In this document: in pieces, positions 1-11,029 of the stretch
Layout of the letters: each line of letters begins with the position of its first letter
Numbering within the stretch: position 1 is the first letter of the stretch
DNA from: Erinaceus europaeus
Lineage: Eukaryota; Chordata; Mammalia; Eulipotyphla; Erinaceidae
Assembly: GCF_950295315.1 (NCBI RefSeq)
Contig: NC_080164.1
Coordinates: forward strand, 58,569,528-58,633,527
Reading direction: 5' to 3'
DNA length: 64,000 nt
Translations under genes and position numbers: made by a program
The notes under the pieces: generated by a model
What the model was told of the DNA's origin: nothing
Seen by the model: only the letters and a program-made list of their open reading frames with translations
Databases searched by the model: none

Positions 1-90
1 TACAACAATTAAAAAAAATAACAAGGGCAACAAAAGGGAATAAATAAATAAATATTAAAAAAACAAAAAAAAGAAAAAGAAAAAAAAAAC
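1..90 (+). mobile_element. SINE-A 3' tail, cut by window start
   Basis: The first bases carry the end typical of the young SINE-A family (ACAAGGGCAACAAAAGG followed by AATAAATAAATA), then a long impure A-rich stretch. The tRNA-like head lies upstream of the window. Confidence 0.8.
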
Positions 91-142
91 AATGATTAAG
101 TCACTGATGGACTGTCATTGATCACAGTCCTAATCTCAACTT

Positions 143-356
143 TTTCCCTAATTTTTACTTTTATTTATTATTGGATAGAGACAGAGAGAAGATGAGAGGG
201 AAGGGGGAGGTAGAGAGGGAGGGAGACAGAGAGACCTGCAGTACTGTGTCAACACTTAATGAAGCTTTCCCCCTGCCGGTGGGGGTCAGGGGCTTGAACC
301 CAGATCCTTGTGCACTATAGTGTGTGCGCTTAACCAGGTGTGCCACCGCCTGGCCC
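143..356 (-). mobile_element. SINE-D, complete, inverted, with TSD
   Basis: On the minus strand it starts with a GGGCCAGGCGGTGGCACACC-type tRNA-like head, has a box B-like GGTTCAAGCCC and ends in a CT-rich region and CTGTCTCTATCCAATA before an A-rich tail. The flanks 129-142 and 357-370 match at 13 of 14 positions, a clear TSD. Confidence 0.85.
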
Positions 357-370
357 CCTAATCACAACTT

Positions 371-1390
371 TATACAGAAGTTGTTAATCTCTTTAACTTT
401 TGATTCTTTTTTATTCATGTGATGAGGACAAACTTTGTATATCTGTGCTATTTTAATCACTGTGGTCACAGATTTTTTTTTTTACAAATATAAACAATAA
501 TATTTCTAAGCAGATTCCAACTCTTCAGACCTAGAATGAAAAAGAATTACTATAAATTCCTTGAGCAAGACTGGAAAACAGAGTGTCTTACTAGTCTTAA
601 CAATTCAATAAATCTTTGAAGCACTTGAGTTGGAATAGAAGATTTTATTGGATACCAGTTGAACCAGAAATAAACTGAGAGACCTTCGTGGCAGAAAATG
701 TGCCAGACAGGATGATTTACCCAGTTACTATCTATTCTCCCCTTATTTTATTATGAAAACCTTACATTCATTTAAGTTTTTAACTTTTCCTTTGAAATAA
801 CTAAATTCAGGGGGAAGGTAGAAAGGAAAAAAAAAGAGGAAAGCATCAATGTATTCAGTTAATAGACTGTATTTCTGAACCTCCTTTGCAGCTAGAATTT
901 GCATAATCAGGTTTTGATCAACAAGAAGCTACTAAGGAAAGTTCTTAAATAAGTATACAGAGAAATGCTGCCCCCTCCCCCACCTTCTCTCTTTCTTCTT
1001 GCCTACCTGGCTATGACAGATGGAGGGAGATTTAGTCATCATCTCTACTAACTGATGCTAGAGATAGCAGAACATAAACATCAAAAGAAATCAGGCTCCT
1101 CACAGCTCCAGTAAGTCAGGCTGAATGGCCTGAACTGCCCTTTTATAGGCTGCCTTCACTTGAGAGGAAAATTTCTAAGTCAGACTCAGACTTTCCTATC
1201 TCAGTTACCATCAGCAGAACTATTCCTCATTGAGAGTGCAGTGCCACAGGACACGCCCAAGGGACAGGGCTGTGAAAGTCTGGAACTGAAATAACTGTCT
1301 GATATTGTCAAGTACCCAAGAGCCTTTCCCAGAGAAGTTTCTGATCAAACCTCTGCTCTGAGCCTGGATTTGAAACCTCAGGAGACAATA
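371..1390. other. No recognised feature
   Basis: AT-rich sequence without a repeat or long open frame that I can name. A short pyrimidine-rich stretch lies near 970-1000. Confidence 0.4.
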
Positions 1391-1394
1391 TGAC

Positions 1395-1490
1395 ATTAGG
1401 CTTTAAGAGCAAGGTCTTTAGGGTCTGAACATTCCTGGTTTGAATACTAGCTCTCCTGCATCTCGGTTTTCTGAATCTACAGTGAGACTT
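1395..1490 (+). mobile_element. MIR-like ancient SINE fragment
   Basis: The run from AGAGCAAGGTCTTTAGG through CCTGGTTTGAATACTAGC to TCTCGGTTTTCTGAATC follows the order of the 5' half of mammalian MIR, with many differences. Assigned by eye. Confidence 0.45.
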
Positions 1491-1497
1491 GTATGAG

Positions 1498-1624
1498 CTA
1501 TCAGGGAGGGGATGGGATATGGAGATCGGGTGGTGGGAATTGTGTGGAGTTGTACCCCTCCTATCCTATGGTTTTGTTAATGTCTCCTTAAATAAATAGG
1601 TAAATAAATAAATAAATAAATAAA
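1498..1624 (+). mobile_element. L1 type A 3' terminus, severely 5'-truncated
   Basis: Only the last ~70 bp of the type A 3' UTR (GGGATGGGATATGGAGAT through TATGGTTTTGTTAATGTCTCC) and an AAATA-rich tail are present. The same end closes the larger L1 copies near 19.5 kb and 38.8 kb. It lies directly against the inverted L1 piece that follows. Confidence 0.8.
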
Positions 1625-1925
1625 GACCACCTGAGTTTGGACTTTTAGAGTTGGGAAGGCTCTTGATGGCAACTTCTATTTCGTTGGCTGTGATTGGTCT
1701 ATTAATGCTACCTAGCTCCTCTTTGCTCATTTTTTGGAGGGATATATGCTTTTAGGAATTTTCCATCTCTTCCAAGTTCTTTAGCTTCATGGCATATAGT
1801 TGTTCATAGAAACTTCACATGGATTTTTGAACTGTATAGTGTGATATCTTTTTTTTCTCATTTAAAATCCTATGTTTGAGTCTTCTCTTTTGTTTTTAGT
1901 GAATCTGGCCAAGGGTTTGTCAAAA
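1625..1925 (-). pseudogene. L1 ORF2 fragment, inverted half of a twin-primed L1
   Basis: Read on the minus strand this is degenerate ORF2 from the region between endonuclease and reverse transcriptase: a stretch like that near 38.9-39.2 kb (ACAAACC.. AGCCAGA.. through CCAATCACAGCCAA.. to AAAAGTCC). The plus-oriented piece that follows continues the ORF2 order from almost the same point. This is the signature of 5' inversion during target-primed reverse transcription. It has many frameshifts and stops. Confidence 0.75.
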
Positions 1926-2293
1926 CATTTAAGGGAGAGCTAATACCCAACCATATATTTTTTTCTTAGTTCTTCCAAGTATCAAAGACATAGAAATATA
2001 TCCCTCTGCCTTCTATGATTCTAAAATCACCTGATACCAAAAATAGACAGAGATCAAATAAAAAGAGAAAACTAAAGAACAATAGCTTTGATAAACATAG
2101 GTACTAGATAGGGGTACCCACTAACAATTCAACATAGTGTTGGAATTCCAGCCATAGATATTAGGTAAGAAAATGAATTAAAGGGATACAGATAATAAGA
2201 GAAGAAATGTTGGAGGTTCCTGCCATATCATTAGGCAAGAGCAAAGAATGAAAGAAATTCAAATTGGAAGAAAAGAAGTCAAACTGTCAAACA
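1926..2293 (+). pseudogene. L1 ORF2 RT fragment, direct half of the twin-primed L1
   Basis: Starts in the ORF2 stretch reading AACATTTAAGG..GAGCTAATACCC and runs through remnants of the RT palm region. It then reaches a segment like the [24 protein letters not shown] block, which appears twice in tandem (about 2124-2206 and 2207-2285). Strongly decayed, and it ends abruptly at an endonuclease-region L1 fragment. Confidence 0.7.
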
Positions 2294-3313
2294 CAACCCA
2301 ACCATATGCTGCATGTAAGAATCCCACCTGACCCAACAAGACAAACACAGACTTAAAGTGAAAGGATGGAAAACTATCATACAGGCTGATGGACCACAAA
2401 AAAAGGCAGGAACAGCCTTCTCATCTCTGACACAATAGACTCTAAATTAAATAAAGTAATAAAAGATAGGCAAGGTCATTACATAATGATTAGAGGATCA
2501 ATCAACCAAGAATATTTGACAATTATTAACAACTATGCTCCCAGTGAGGGACCATCTAAATACATCAAACTCCTACTGAAAGAACTACAAAAAACATCAA
2601 AGGTAATACAATAATAGTGGGAGATATCAACACCCCACTCTCACACTTAGATCAATGAAGCAGAGAATCAACAAAGAAACAAGAGAATTAAATGAAGAGA
2701 TGGACAGACTAGACCTCCTGGACATTTTCAGAGATCTTCACCAAAAAAAAAAAAACCGGAATACACATTCTATGCAAATTCACACAGCTCATCCTCAAGG
2801 ATAGACCACAAAGACATTATCAACAAATTCAAGAGCACTGAAATCATCCCAAGTATCTTCTCAGACCACAGCTAACATTCAACAACAAACAGAAAATAAC
2901 TAAAAGTCACAGAATTTGGAAACTCAACAACATGCTGCTTAAGAACCACTGGGTCAGAGAGGCACTCATGCAAGAAATTCAAATGTTCCTGGAAACAAAT
3001 GAAAATGAAGACACAAACTATCAAAATATTTGGGACACAACTAAAGCAGTACTGAGAGGGAAACTCATAGCCATACAATCACACATTAGAGAACAAGAAA
3101 AAGCTCAAATAAAAGACCTTACTGCATGCCTTAAGGATTTAGAGGAAGAGGAACAGAGGAACCCTAAAACAACCAGAGGGATGGAAATCACTAAAATTAG
3201 AACAGAAATAAATAACATAGAAAATAAGAGAAGCATACAAAAGATCAATAAAGCCAAATGTTCGTTCTTTGAAAAAATTAAACAAGATTGACAAGCCCCT
3301 AGCCAGATTCACT
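2294..3313 (+). pseudogene. L1 ORF2 endonuclease and linker remnant
   Basis: Encodes pieces of the apurinic-like L1 endonuclease: an ICC-M-ES-HLT start, the RLKVKGWKT block, a degenerate GD-NTPLSHL motif near 2618-2650 and SDHS near 2860. These are followed by the linker in the longest open part, 2932-3291 (119 codons, reading MLLKNHWVREALMQEIQ..). Stops and small deletions elsewhere make it inactive. In an intact L1 this domain nicks the target DNA. Confidence 0.85.
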
Positions 3314-3332
3314 AAAAAAAAAAAAAAAAAAA

Positions 3333-3591
3333 GTCAGTTGGTAGCATAGCGCAAAGCACAAGGACTGGTGGAATGGTCCTGGTTCATGCCCCCGGCTCCC
3401 CACCTGCAGAAGAGTCATTTCACAGGCAGTGAAGCAGGTCTGCAGGTGTCTATCTTTCTCTCCTCCTCTCTGTCTTCCCCTCCTCTCTCCATTTCTCTCT
3501 GTCCTATCCAACAACGACGATATCAATAACAACAATATTAACTACAACAAGGTCACCAAAAAGGAATAAATAAATAAATAAATAAATAAAT
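3333..3591 (+). mobile_element. SINE-A inserted in L1 ORF2
   Basis: The head starts at GTCAGTTGGTAGC; box B-like GGTTCATGCCC, the CTCCCCACCTGCAG core, the CTCTGTCCTATCCAACAACG segment and a repeated AATA tail follow. It sits in an A-rich ORF2 site (a ~19-bp A-run precedes it), so the TSD edges cannot be placed exactly. Confidence 0.9.
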
Positions 3592-3884
3592 AAGAAGAAG
3601 ACTCAAATAAATAGAATTGTAAACAATAGAGAAGTGATTACAACTGACACCACAGAAATCCAGAAAATCATGCGAAACTTCTACAAAGAGCTATACGCCA
3701 CCAAGCTAGAGAATCTGGGAGAAATGGAAGAATTCCTAGAAACATATGCCCTTCCAAAACTGGACCAAGAAGAACTACAAAACCTAAATGCACCAATCAC
3801 AGAATAAGAAATTGAAACATTTATTAAGAATCTTCCCAACAACAAAAGTCCTGGGCCAGATGCCTTTACAAATGAATTCTACAA
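3592..3884 (+). pseudogene. L1 ORF2 linker/RT-entry remnant
   Basis: Continues ORF2 from GACTCAAATAAATAGAATTG and covers the [13 protein letters not shown] block, the PITE-like block (with an in-frame TAA at CACAGAATAAGAA) and NNKSPGPD. Broken by the SINE-A that follows. Confidence 0.85.
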
Positions 3885-4171
3885 CAGCAGGTTAAGCACA
3901 TGTGGTACAAAGCACAAGGACCAGTAGAGACCCTGGTTCAAGACCCTGGCTCCCCATCTGCAGGGGAGTCGCTTCACAGGCAGTGAAGAAGGTCTGCAGG
4001 TGTCTTTCTCTCTCCCTCTCTGTCTGTCTTCCCCTCCTCTCTCCATTTCTCTGTGTCCTATCTAACAACAACAACATCAATAATAATAACAACAACAACA
4101 ATGAAAAACAATAAGTACAACAAAAGAGAAAATAAATAAATAAAATATTTAAAAAAGAAAGTGTTTTAAAA
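3885..4171 (+). mobile_element. SINE-A inserted in L1 ORF2, with TSD
   Basis: Starts slightly 5'-truncated at CAGCAGGTTAAGCACATG and ends in an AATAAATAAATA-containing tail. The 14-bp sequence AATGAATTCTACAA stands at 3871-3884 and again at 4172-4185. ORF2 is restored exactly when one copy and the SINE are removed. Confidence 0.93.
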
Positions 4172-4185
4172 AATGAATTCTACAA

Positions 4186-4980
4186 AACCTTCAGGAAACA
4201 GTTAATACCTATACTTCTAGAGCTCTTCCACAAGATCAAAGAAAAAGGAACACTCTCTTCCACCTTCTATGAAGCCAACATCACCCTGATACCAAAAGCA
4301 GATAGGGACAAAACAAAAAAGGAAAGCTACAGACCAGTATATCGGATGAACATAGATGCCAAAATATTAAACAAAATCCTGGCCAACTGGATACAACAGT
4401 ATATCGAAAAGATTGTTCATCACGACCAAGTGGGATTTATTCCAGGAATGCAAGGCTGGTTCAACATACATAAGTCAATCAGTGTCTTTCACCACATCAA
4501 TAAAAGCAAAGCCAAAAACCACATGATTATCTCAATAGATGCAGAGAAAGCCTTGACAAAATCCTATACCCATTCATGCTCAAAACACTACAAAAAATGG
4601 TAATAGATGGGAAGTTGCTCAAGATAGTGGAGTCCATCTATAGTATACCTATAGCCAACATCATACTCAATGGACAGAAGCTGAAAGCATTCCCCCTCAG
4701 ATTGGGGACTAGACAGGGCTGTGCATTATCACCATTACTCTTAAATGTAGTATTGGAAGTTCTTGCCATAGCAATCAGGCAAGAGAAAGAAATCAAAGGA
4801 ATACAGATTGGAAGGGAAGAGGTCAAGCTCTCACTATTTGCAGATGATATAATAGTATACATAGAAAAACCTAAAAAATCCAGCAGAAAACTACTGGAAG
4901 TTATTAGCAATATAGCAAGGTGTCAGGCTACAAACTCAATGCACAAAAATCAGTGGCATTTTTTTATGCAAACATTTACA
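4186..4980 (+). pseudogene. L1 ORF2 reverse transcriptase remnant
   Basis: Carries the RT blocks in order: the [18 protein letters not shown] motif, [29 protein letters not shown], a degenerate [19 protein letters not shown] and the catalytic FADD box (4837-4848). Open parts are 4346-4603 and 4576-4983, in different frames, so at least one frameshift lies near 4560. It ends right after the block containing [10 protein letters not shown]. Confidence 0.9.
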
Positions 4981-5119
4981 TGAGTTCTATGATTGTTGAG
5001 TCAAAAACAAGGTCATTCTCTCCTGGTGAATTCAAGTTCTAAAAGTTACTATCATGGATAACTCAAGACTCTACAATATCTATGCAACATACCGCTGTTC
5101 AGCAGCCTTTCCTACCAAT

Positions 5120-5326
5120 ATTTAAATTCTCAATTTTAGAGATAGGGAAAGACAGAAAGAGGGGAGGAAGAAAGAGAAGAGAGAGAGAGAGAGAGACTTC
5201 AGCACTTCTTCACCATGTATTCAGCTCCCCAGGCAATCTCCATGAGAGCATGTTGTGACAGGGCTCAGACCCAGGACCTTCAATTTGGTAGGGGAGATGT
5301 TCTATCGAGTGAACTGTCTCCCAGCT
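5120..5326 (-). mobile_element. Old diverged tRNA-derived SINE (D-like)
   Basis: A GAGA-rich stretch (minus-strand CT region) is followed by sequence whose complement reads as a tRNA-related head ending in CTGGGAGACAGTTCACTCG. A (GA)n run lies at 5184-5202. Very diverged, and the boundaries are approximate. Confidence 0.55.
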
Positions 5327-5380
5327 CATGATTTCGGTTTTTTGCTTTTTTTGTTTCTGGGGCTTCACTCTTCCAGGCCA

Positions 5381-5532
5381 CTTTTTTTAAGATAGAAAGA
5401 AAGAGATAGAGGGACAAAAGGAAGGAAAGAAGGAAAGATACTTCCCCCAAGTTGGGGCCAGGCTGAAACCTGGGTCACACATATGGGAAAGTAGTCATCC
5501 TCACAGATGAATTATCTTACTGGCCAACACTT
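5381..5532 (-). mobile_element. Old diverged SINE fragment
   Basis: A T-rich start, an AGATAGAAAGAAAGAGATAGA-like block, then AACCTGGGTCACACA and a CTTACTGGCC end that mirror the minus-strand layout of old SINEs elsewhere in the window. Confidence 0.5.
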
Positions 5533-5951
5533 AAATATTTTCAAAAAGAGTAAGATGCAATTTTTCTATCTGTTTAAAAATGCATCAAAATTAAAAGTTA
5601 AAAGGAAGAGAAAAGCAAATAAAGGATGTTACCCTTCTCTTCTACATCCTTCAAGAACCACTCTATGATAAAGCTGTCAGATAAAAAGCTATCTCTGTAC
5701 TTTCAACTCTTATTGTCCTCGCATCTGCCCTATCATCACACAAAGTCAGTGAGCAATAAGTTCACTCTGTTTTGTTTTGCTTTTGCAATCAATTCACTTT
5801 GAAATAATAAATACATAAATACAGAGGATACCTAACTAGCCTTCCTGCTTCCTCTCTGTTCTTGATCACAGATCTTGTATAGTCATTTTGGTCTCTGTTT
5901 AAACTCCTATCAGGTTTTCACCTCTGTCCATAGCAATAGGCTTCACTTTAG
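5533..5951. other. No recognised feature
   Basis: AT-rich sequence with no repeat that I can name. Confidence 0.35.
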
Positions 5952-5964
5952 AATACACGTGTAG

Positions 5965-6172
5965 CAATTACAGAAGCCAGACTTTCTACCTTCTGCAACC
6001 CACGATGACCCTGTGTCCATAGTCCCAGAGGGATAGAGAATAGGAAAGCTATCAGTGGAGGGGATGGGATATGGAGATCTGGTGGTGGGAATTGTGTGGA
6101 GTTGTACCCCTCCTATCCTACGGTTTTGTTAATGTCTCCTTTCTTAAATAAATAATTAAATAATAACAAAAA
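5965..6172 (+). mobile_element. L1 type A 3' end insertion with 13-bp TSD
   Basis: A 208-bp piece of the type A 3' UTR from CAATTACAGAAGCC to the A-rich tail. AATACACGTGTAG lies on both sides (5952-5964 and 6173-6185), so the edges are exact and this is one 5'-truncated retrotransposition. Confidence 0.93.
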
Positions 6173-6317
6173 AATACACGTGTAGTTCTGGAACAGTTGT
6201 TTCAAGTAAAGCAATTTCAAAATGCCAATACATGCAAAGCATGCAAATTAGTGAGTATTTATGGCAAACAATTTGGAGATTACTGAAAACATTAAAAATT
6301 AACCTACTAGTAGAAAT

Positions 6318-7540
6318 AGAGGCATCAGATTCCCGAATCTCAAACTATATTATGAAGCCATCAAAACCGAAACAGCCTGGTACGGGAACAAAAACATATA
6401 GACAGACCAGTGGAACAGAATTGAATGTCCAGAGACAAACCCCCATGCCTATCGACACCTAATTTTTGATAAGGGGGTCCAAAATATTAAAAGGGGGAAG
6501 GAGGATCTCTTCAATAAATGGTGCTGTGAAAACTGGGATAAAAAGTGCAAAAGAATGAAACTGAACCACTTTATCTCACCAGAAACAAAAGCCAACTCCA
6601 AATGGATCAAGGACCTGGACGTTAGACCAGAAACTATCAAATGCTTAGAGGAAAACTAAGTATTGGTGGAACACTATCCCACCTAGACCTCAAGAACATC
6701 TTCCACAATACAAACCCAATTGCAAGAAAGACTAAAACAAAAACAAATCAATGAGACTACATCAAATTGAAAAGCTTCTGCATAGCAAAAGAAACCATCA
6801 CCCAAATAAAGAGACCCCTCACATAATGGGTGAAGATCTTTACATGCCATATATCAGATAAGAGACTAGTAACCAAAATAAATAGAGCTCACCAAACTCA
6901 GCATCAAAAAAGCAAACGGTCCAATCCAAAAATGGGGAGAGGATATGAATAGAATATTCACTACAAAAGAGGGTACAAAAGGCCAACAGACATATGAAGA
7001 ATTGCTCCAGGTCACTGATTGTCAGAGAAATAAAAATAAAAACATCAATGATATATCACCTCACCCTTGTGAGAATGTCATTCATCAAAAATGGCAGTAG
7101 TAACAAATGCTGGAGAGGCTGTGGGGACAAAGGAACCCTCTTACACAGCAGGTGGGAATATAAATTGGTCCAACCTCTGTGGAGAGCAGTCAAAAGGCTC
7201 AAAAGGCTTGAAATGGACCTTCCTTAAGACCCAGTAATTACTCTCCTAGAGATATATCCTAAGGACACAATCACAACCATCCAAAAATATATGTGTATAC
7301 CTATGTTCATAGCAGCACAATTCATAACCTCCCAAACCTGGAAACAACCCAGGTGCCCAGCAACAAATGAATAGTTGAGAAAGTTGTGGTACATATATTC
7401 AATGGAATACTACTCACCTATTAAGAATAATGAACCCACCTTCTCTGACCCATCTTGGATGGAGCTAGAAGGAATTATGTAAAGTGAGGTAAGCCAGAAA
7501 GAGAAAGACAAGTGTGGGATGATCCCACTGATAAGCAGAA
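6318..7540 (+). pseudogene. L1 ORF2 C-terminal remnant
   Basis: Follows L1 ORF2 from the LPNLKLYYEAI-like block through [14 protein letters not shown], the SFCIAKETIT region and the Cys-rich segment [18 protein letters not shown] (~7110-7160) to the DPSWMELEGIM-type end. In the Cys-rich box the usual HCWWEC end is HSRWEY, so two metal-binding residues are changed. In-frame stops and a frameshift near 6655 make it non-functional. Confidence 0.85.
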
Positions 7541-9248
7541 ATTGAGAAAAAAGGACAGGGAAAAAACAAAGAATTTGACTGAGTTTGGAGTATTTCACCA
7601 AAGTAAAAAACTCTGGGTAGGGGGGAGAAGATAGATTTTTCAGTTTCACTAAAAATGGGTGGGGGTGGGAACACAGACCTTTGGTAGTGGGAATGGAGTT
7701 AATATACATGCCTATTAACTTATAATCTTATAAATCACTTTTTAATGAATACATAAGGGGAAAAATAGATTGAAATTCTCAAGCTTCTTTATGCATAAAC
7801 CCTAGTTCTGAGTATATGTTCCTTCAGTCTAAGGACTTAAGGTTTCAAATCAATATCCTGATTGAATTTTAACAGTGATCTCAATTTTTAATACATTTAT
7901 AATAATGACGATTTAATTGAAATATTAAATCACCTATAGTCTTAGAACAGGGAGACCAAAAGCAACTGTTTGTCTCACTGTATAAGATACAGCTAATATG
8001 TAAATAGCATTAAATGGCATAAATCATGGTAAGGTGTCATATGATACAGCAAATCCTAACCATGGACTTTTCAAAGTAAACCAAATTCCCTAATAACTTG
8101 GTTACAATAATAACTATTACCTTCTTTAACTCCAAGACAACAGGTCCTTCCCCATTCTCTATAAAACCCAAGTCTCCCAGTCGTGGAACCTCTGGGGCAT
8201 GCTTGTCTTCCTCCACATTTCACTCAGTCCATACCATTTGATACTGTATCTGCTGAGCTCAACCAGATCAATACAACCAACACCACCTCGACATGTTTCA
8301 CTTCAGATTTTGTCCAGAGACACCAGGACAACCCTTCAGCTCCAGCACTCTGGTGAGACCATTCCTAGCTCATAGAACTCCTCAATTCCATATTGGGTGG
8401 AGGACCTCCTAACTAAGCCACAGAACCTAAATAAAGATCAGGCCCATGAGAGAGAACACATGTGCACATGTACCTTTAAGTTAGGGGAAAATAGACAACT
8501 TTAAGCAAAAGTGCACAATAGTTTGCAGTGACTCAAAATGGCAAGCAAATAGAAAGACCTAAAAATAGACACCATAAAATGATATTTATATACTTTTCCC
8601 ATATTTGAGAGCTACTCTCTCTTTCCTAATCCAGCTTTCTAGTCCTATTTCCAACTATGATACCATCTCCCCAGACAATACCTTTGGTCCATCTGCATGT
8701 TAGTTGCTGTGCTCAGGCAAAAATTAGTAAAGTTATGGGCCCTTTGGAATATGCCTAAAATACTTAACAATCTTTTCCCAAATTGGAGACCCCAAATGCA
8801 TCTGCTATGTTCTTGCCTTTAGGTTCCTGACTATTAAACAATTTGTTCTGCTTTATATCTTAATGCTTTTTCAGCCACCAAGTTGCAGATGCTACCATGA
8901 TGCCACCCTGACTTCCCCAAACAGAGGATCTCACCAGTGTACCCTGGACCCCCACCTCTCCAGAACCCTGCCCCACTAAGAAAAGATAGGGGCAGGCTGG
9001 GAGTATAGATCAACCTAACAATGCCCATGTTCAGTGGGGAAGCAATTACAGAAGCCAGACCTTCCACCTTCTGTACCCCTAATGACCCTAGGTCCATGCT
9101 CCCAGAGGGATAAAGAATAGGAAAGCTTTCAAGGGAGAGAATGGGATACAGAACTCTGGTCATGGAATTTGTGTGAAACTTTAGCCCTCTTATCCTATGG
9201 TCTTGTCAATATTTTTTATTTTATAAATAAATTATTAACAATTAAAAA
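6318..9248 (+). mobile_element. L1 type A, C-terminal ORF2 plus long 3' UTR
   Basis: A 2.9-kb 5'-truncated copy. ORF2 C-terminal sequence (6318 to ~7540) runs without a break into a ~1.7-kb 3' UTR that ends at CTTGTCAATATTTTTTATTTTATAAATAAA. The 3' UTR is colinear with the one at 18.2-19.56 kb but keeps a central block (about 8545-8790) absent there. It also lacks a larger block seen in the 20.3-22.3 kb and 43.1-43.9 kb copies, so it is an intermediate form. Confidence 0.85.
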
Positions 9249-9259
9249 ATCAGCCTACT

Positions 9260-9550
9260 GGAGGCCAAGGAGTAGTGCACTAGGTAAAATGTACCTGTTA
9301 TCATGTGTGAGGATCCATGTTCAAGCTTCTGATCCCATGTTCAAGAAGAAAGGAAATTTCATGTACAGTGAGGCAGTGGTACAGGTACCTCTTGTTCTCA
9401 ATCCCTCTCTCTTTCACTTCTCTCTCTATTTCTCTTTGTCCTGTAAAATAAAAATAAAGGAAAAAATTAAGAAAAATGATGGCTTCCAGGATCAATGGAG
9501 TCACCACGCAGAAACTGAACCCTGACAATAACTCTGTTAGCAATTAAAAC
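9260..9550 (+). mobile_element. SINE with extra 3' GGCTTCCAGG module
   Basis: A diverged tRNA-like head (GAGTAGTGCACTAGGTAAAA), a CT-rich middle ending in TTTCTCTTTGTCCTGTA, then the module ATGGCTTCCAGGATCAATGG through ACAATAACTCTGTTAGC. The module corresponds to the GGAGCAGTGGATTCATAGTG..CCCTGGAGG end of long SINE-A copies at 47.3 kb and 49.6 kb. Confidence 0.75.
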
Positions 9551-9567
9551 ATAAATTAATTTAAAAA

Positions 9568-10112
9568 GTAGCCTATGATATAACCTAGCAAATCTCCTAA
9601 GCATCTATCCAAAGAACACAGAAAAACCCATCCAAAAGGTCTATACACACCCATGTTCTTGGCAGCGTTATTTATAATAGCCAAAATTGGAAACAACCCA
9701 AGTATTCAACAGTAGATAAATGGCTAAAGAAGTTGTGGCATATATACACAGTGGAAAGTGTCATAGCTATGAGCTACAACATTTGCAGGGAATTGTGCTG
9801 ATCAAAAGAGAAATGAATATCAGATGAGCATAGGTGGGTTCTAAGTAAAAAAAAAAAAAAAAGGCAATACAGGATGAATCCCCAGTGAACTATAGGTTAT
9901 CACAGTAGATTAGAGGATCCAATCCAGAAAAGGAAAGAATGGAACACTAAGAGGAGGCTGGGGATCTAGGTCCTGATGGTGGAATAAGATGATGAGATGG
10001 TTACAGGTGAAATGCACTCACACTTATATTGGGAGGATGTGGAAATGTGCCCTTGTGACAACAAAATCATGTTAACCAACATCTTCTTAATGAAGTTGAA
10101 TAAGAACAATAA
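9568..10112 (+). mobile_element. Older L1 3' end
   Basis: A degenerate ORF2 C-terminus (TATCCAAAGAACACAGAAAA.. TAGCCAAAATTGGAAAC.. TGGCATATATACACAGTGG) followed by a 3' UTR ending GTTAACCAACATCTTC and AATAAAAC. The 3' UTR is unlike types A and B, so this is an older lineage. Confidence 0.7.
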
Positions 10113-10138
10113 AACACCCCTTTCAGAAAACAAAAATA

Positions 10139-10297
10139 GGGCCTGGGAAACATAATAGTTATGCAAAGGAGTTATGCCTGAGGCTCTCAGGTCTCAGGTT
10201 CAATCCCTGACACCACTATAAATCAGAGTAAAGTTATATTCTGATCTATCTATCATCTACCTATTATCTATCTATACAAGTGTGTCTTTCTCTCATT
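10139..10297 (+). mobile_element. SINE-C
   Basis: Starts GGGCCTGGGAAACATAATAG, contains TTATGCCTGAGGCTC and the box B-like GGTTCAATCCC, and continues through a (CTAT)n-like stretch to TCTCATTAAAATA. The next SINE is inserted in its 3' end. Confidence 0.75.
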
Positions 10298-10310
10298 AAA
10301 ATACATTTTT

Positions 10311-10597
10311 GGGAGTCAGGCGGTAGCGCAGTGGGTTAAGCACAGGTGGCACAAAGTGCAAGGACCGGCACAATGATGCCTGTTTGAGCTCCTGGCTCCC
10401 CACTTGCAGGGGAGTTGCTTCACAAACAGTGAAGCAGGTCTGCAGGTGTCTATCTTTCTTCCCCCTCTTTGTCTTCCACTTCTCTCTCCATTTCTCTCTG
10501 TCCTATCCAACAATGATGACATCAACAACAATAATAATAACTACAATAGTAAAACAAGGGCAACAAAAGGGAATAAATATTTTTAAAAATATAGTTA
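10311..10597 (+). mobile_element. SINE-A, full length, 13-bp TSD
   Basis: Begins GGGAGTCAGGCGGTAGCGCA and ends in GGGAATAAATATTTTT. AAAATACATTTTT flanks it at 10298-10310 and 10598-10610. The box A-like GTAGCGCAGTGGGTTAAG is intact; the box B region (CTGTTTGAGCTCC) is weakened. Confidence 0.95.
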
Positions 10598-10827
10598 AAA
10601 ATACATTTTTATGTAAATAAAAGGAACTAGTGTCTTGGGGACTATGGGGACTAGAAGCCTAAAGCACTGAAAATAAGTTTTCTTACATTCCACAGTCCTT
10701 ACCCCATTGCACCTAAGGGACTGCAGAAGGTACAATGGGAAAAATCACTGATTTGAACACTAAATTTTAATCCTAAGGTGTGACTTTTTTTCCCACTTAT
10801 CTCTAGTCATTGTTTTCAAACATTCAG

Positions 10828-11028
10828 AGCAAGCATTCAGCCATGAGGAAATGCACATACTACAATGCACAAAGGTTCAAGCCCCTGGACCTCACCTGAA
10901 GAAGGAAATTTTTCACAAGTGGTGAAGTAGTGCTGCAGATGTCTTTCTCCCTCTCTACCTCTCTTTCCTTCTTGACTTCTCACAGTCTCTATCCAATAGA
11001 TAATAAATAAATAAATAAATACAATATT
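10828..11028 (+). mobile_element. SINE-D, diverged
   Basis: Diverged head, GGTTCAAGCCCCTGGACC, AGTGGTGAAGTAGTGCTGCAG and a CT-rich end reaching CAGTCTCTATCCAATAGATA and an AAATA tail. Confidence 0.8.
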
Positions 11029-11029
11029 T

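Larger units (their letters stand above)
2294..4980 (+). mobile_element. L1 LINE, ORF2 endonuclease-to-RT part, split by two SINEs
   Basis: A colinear L1 body lacking the 5' UTR, ORF1, the C-terminal part of ORF2 and the 3' UTR. Three ORF2 blocks (2294-3313, 3592-3884, 4186-4980) read continuously once the two SINE-A insertions are left out. The body stops inside the RT region near 4980 without a 3' UTR or A-tail, so it is truncated at both ends. Confidence 0.85.
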
